A stretch of 34,936 nucleotides of DNA. It comes from Methanomassiliicoccales archaeon (GTDB lineage Archaea > Thermoplasmatota > Thermoplasmata > Methanomassiliicoccales > JACIVX01). Position numbers and translations under genes: made by a program. A model generated the notes under the pieces. It ran no database searches. It had not been told where the DNA came from and saw only the letters and a program-made list of their open reading frames with translations. Below, piece by piece: positions 33,973 through 34,936 of the stretch (position 1 is the stretch's first letter; each line of letters opens with the position of its first letter). Where the stretch lies: NCBI GenBank assembly GCA_014361295.1, contig JACIVX010000003.1:1-34936 (forward strand), written 5' to 3'.

Positions 33973-34794
33973 ATGCGCAGGTTAAAAGACCTTGGACAGA
34001 ATGAACTTGAGGAGCTTGTTAATTATGTTAGGGAGTTGAGAGGTTCTGGCAAGGGTTATTCTGAAATAACAAGAATAGTATTCGCGGAAAAGGGCATAAC
34101 AGTTTCCAGAGCAACGGTTTTGAGATGGTGCAAAGGAAAGCATGAGCCGTTTAATAAGATCAAGCTCGTTAAGTTGGAACCCTCTCCCCATTTATCTTAC
34201 GTCATTGGGGTGTACTTTGGAGATGGGAGCATTGGTTTGAGTGAGCATAAATATCGGATTCGGCTAAAGGTTGTTGATAGGGAATTTGCTGAAGCATTTG
34301 CCAGAGCCCTCGAAGATATAGGGGCTAACGCAAGAGTTTACGTGGAAAGCGACGGGAGGAGAGACAGGTTCGTTGCCGAAGCTACTAGCAAGTTCCTTTA
34401 TATGTTTTTGAAACAGCCGAAAGAGGCTTTGTTTGAGGTTGCAAAGGAATATCCCAGAGAGTTTCTCCGAGGGTTCTTTGACAGTGAAGGATGCTTCAAT
34501 TTCAATAAAAATGAAAGACAGGGGTTTGTTAGTGCTTCAAATTACAACAGAGAAGTTCTAACTTTTTGTCAAAAAGCTTTAGAAAGCTTGGGAATAAGTA
34601 GCAAGATAGTTTTAACAAAAAGAAAAGGCACCACAGTAAAGATCTGGGGAAAAGAGTACCAATACTCCTCAGACCTCTATGAAATAAGGATTTACAGGAA
34701 GGACGACCTTTCAAAATTTTACAGACTAATAGGATTCACAATATCGAGGAAACAAAAACTCCTTGAAGAATATCTAGGCATTCACAAAAAATGA
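33973..34794 (+). CDS. Free-standing LAGLIDADG homing endonuclease with HTH head
   Basis: The 273-residue protein has an N-terminal helix-turn-helix (about 25-56, YSEITRIVFAEKGITVSRAT, VLRWCKGKHEP), then two LAGLIDADG helices: SYVIGVYFGDGSI (Asp 84) and REFLRGFFDSEGCF (Asp 170). Both acidic residues that bind metal are present, so it is probably active. No splicing motifs are present, so it is not an intein. No ribosome binding site precedes ATG 33973; an AAGATTAAAAAC TATA element about 30 bases upstream suggests a leaderless transcript. It sits directly beside a tRNA gene, converging with it. Its target site is unknown. Confidence 0.85.
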   Translation: MRRLKDLGQNELEELVNYVRELRGSGKGYSEITRIVFAEKGITVSRATVLRWCKGKHEPFNKIKLVKLEPSPHLSYVIGVYFGDGSIGLSEHKYRIRLKVVDREFAEAFARALEDIGANARVYVESDGRRDRFVAEATSKFLYMFLKQPKEALFEVAKEYPREFLRGFFDSEGCFNFNKNERQGFVSASNYNREVLTFCQKALESLGISSKIVLTKRKGTTVKIWGKEYQYSSDLYEIRIYRKDDLSKFYRLIGFTISRKQKLLEEYLGIHKK

Positions 34795-34831
34795 TGCTCA
34801 AAAACATACACCAATGTACAAAAATGGCGAA

Positions 34832-34906
34832 TAGCGGGGCGAGGATTTGAACCTCGGACCTCCGGGTTATGAGCCCGGCGGGCACTCCTAGCTGCCCCAC
34901 CCCGCT
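34832..34906 (-). tRNA. Initiator tRNA-Met (anticodon CAT)
   Basis: The 75-base minus-strand sequence folds into a full cloverleaf: acceptor AGCGGGG/CCCCGCT with discriminator A, D stem GGGC/GCCC, anticodon arm CCGGG-CTCATAA-CCCGG, a 5-base variable loop, and T arm CGAGG-TTCAAAT-CCTCG. It has the initiator features: an A1:U72 terminal pair and three consecutive G:C pairs next to the anticodon loop. The CCA tail is not encoded (the genome continues TTC). A TATA-like CTATTAATAG lies upstream at 34919-34930 on the minus strand. Confidence 0.95.
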
Positions 34907-34936
34907 GCATGACCCGATACCTATTAATAGGAAGTC

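Noticed and set aside
33973-34794. Endonuclease gene read as an intein or part of a split gene
   Set aside because: No splicing motifs or flanking extein; it has its own start and stop and an HTH head.

Overview
This window looks like a chromosomal segment of a hyperthermophilic euryarchaeon of the order Thermococcales, most likely Thermococcus with a moderate GC content. The signs are GGTGAT-type ribosome binding sites, archaeal AT-rich TATA boxes, frequent GTG and TTG starts, an ADP-forming acyl-CoA synthetase, DUF211, TIGR04076 and a KlbA ATPase with an intein, a surface protein with a CGP-CTERM-like tail, and an initiator tRNA-Met with an A1:U72 pair. All identifications come from reading the sequence; no database search was run.

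Layout. 109-4128: two methylthioadenosine salvage genes (MTA phosphorylase, MTA/SAH deaminase) flank a three-gene cassette. The cassette encodes a secreted protein with a 14-cysteine C-terminal domain, a multi-TM protein and a lipoprotein. The first gene is laid out like the halocin C8 precursor, so this may be an archaeocin locus. 4279-6282: an AAA/SMC-type ATPase, a small TOPRIM-like protein and a macrodomain protein form a tight operon that resembles two-component ATPase+TOPRIM immunity systems. 6447-12906: an accessory-looking region with a DUF4855 protein, surface proteins and lipoproteins, a decayed gene, a heptamer tandem repeat at a promoter/start, a duplicated small membrane protein whose second copy is frameshifted, and a YedYZ-like molybdopterin oxidoreductase/membrane pair. 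12907-13375: remnants of an isopentenyl phosphate kinase gene on the minus strand.

13376-25330: mostly core metabolism. It holds a phytoene-desaturase-like FAD enzyme, NAD(P)HX repair (Nnr), a three-gene HTH-DUF211-HTH operon divergent from the acyl-CoA synthetase alpha subunit, TrpRS behind a possible Trp-containing leader, an FAH-family hydrolase, and a minus-strand cluster of a TIGR04076 protein, a circularly permuted GTPase and a THUMP tRNA methyltransferase. 23930-31511: a type IV pilus-like assembly operon (membrane coiled-coil protein, secreted protein, KlbA ATPase split by a 523-residue Ala1 intein, two TadC-like membrane proteins) with no pilin gene visible. 31497-34936: an FKBP isomerase, a small unknown protein, DUF2118, a PfkB kinase, a free-standing LAGLIDADG endonuclease and an initiator tRNA-Met.

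The most interesting items are the halocin-C8-like cassette, the ATPase/TOPRIM/macrodomain operon, the Ala1 KlbA intein, the trpS leader, the heptamer repeat and several decayed genes (8988-9231, 11163-11551, 13011-13300, 14790-14891).
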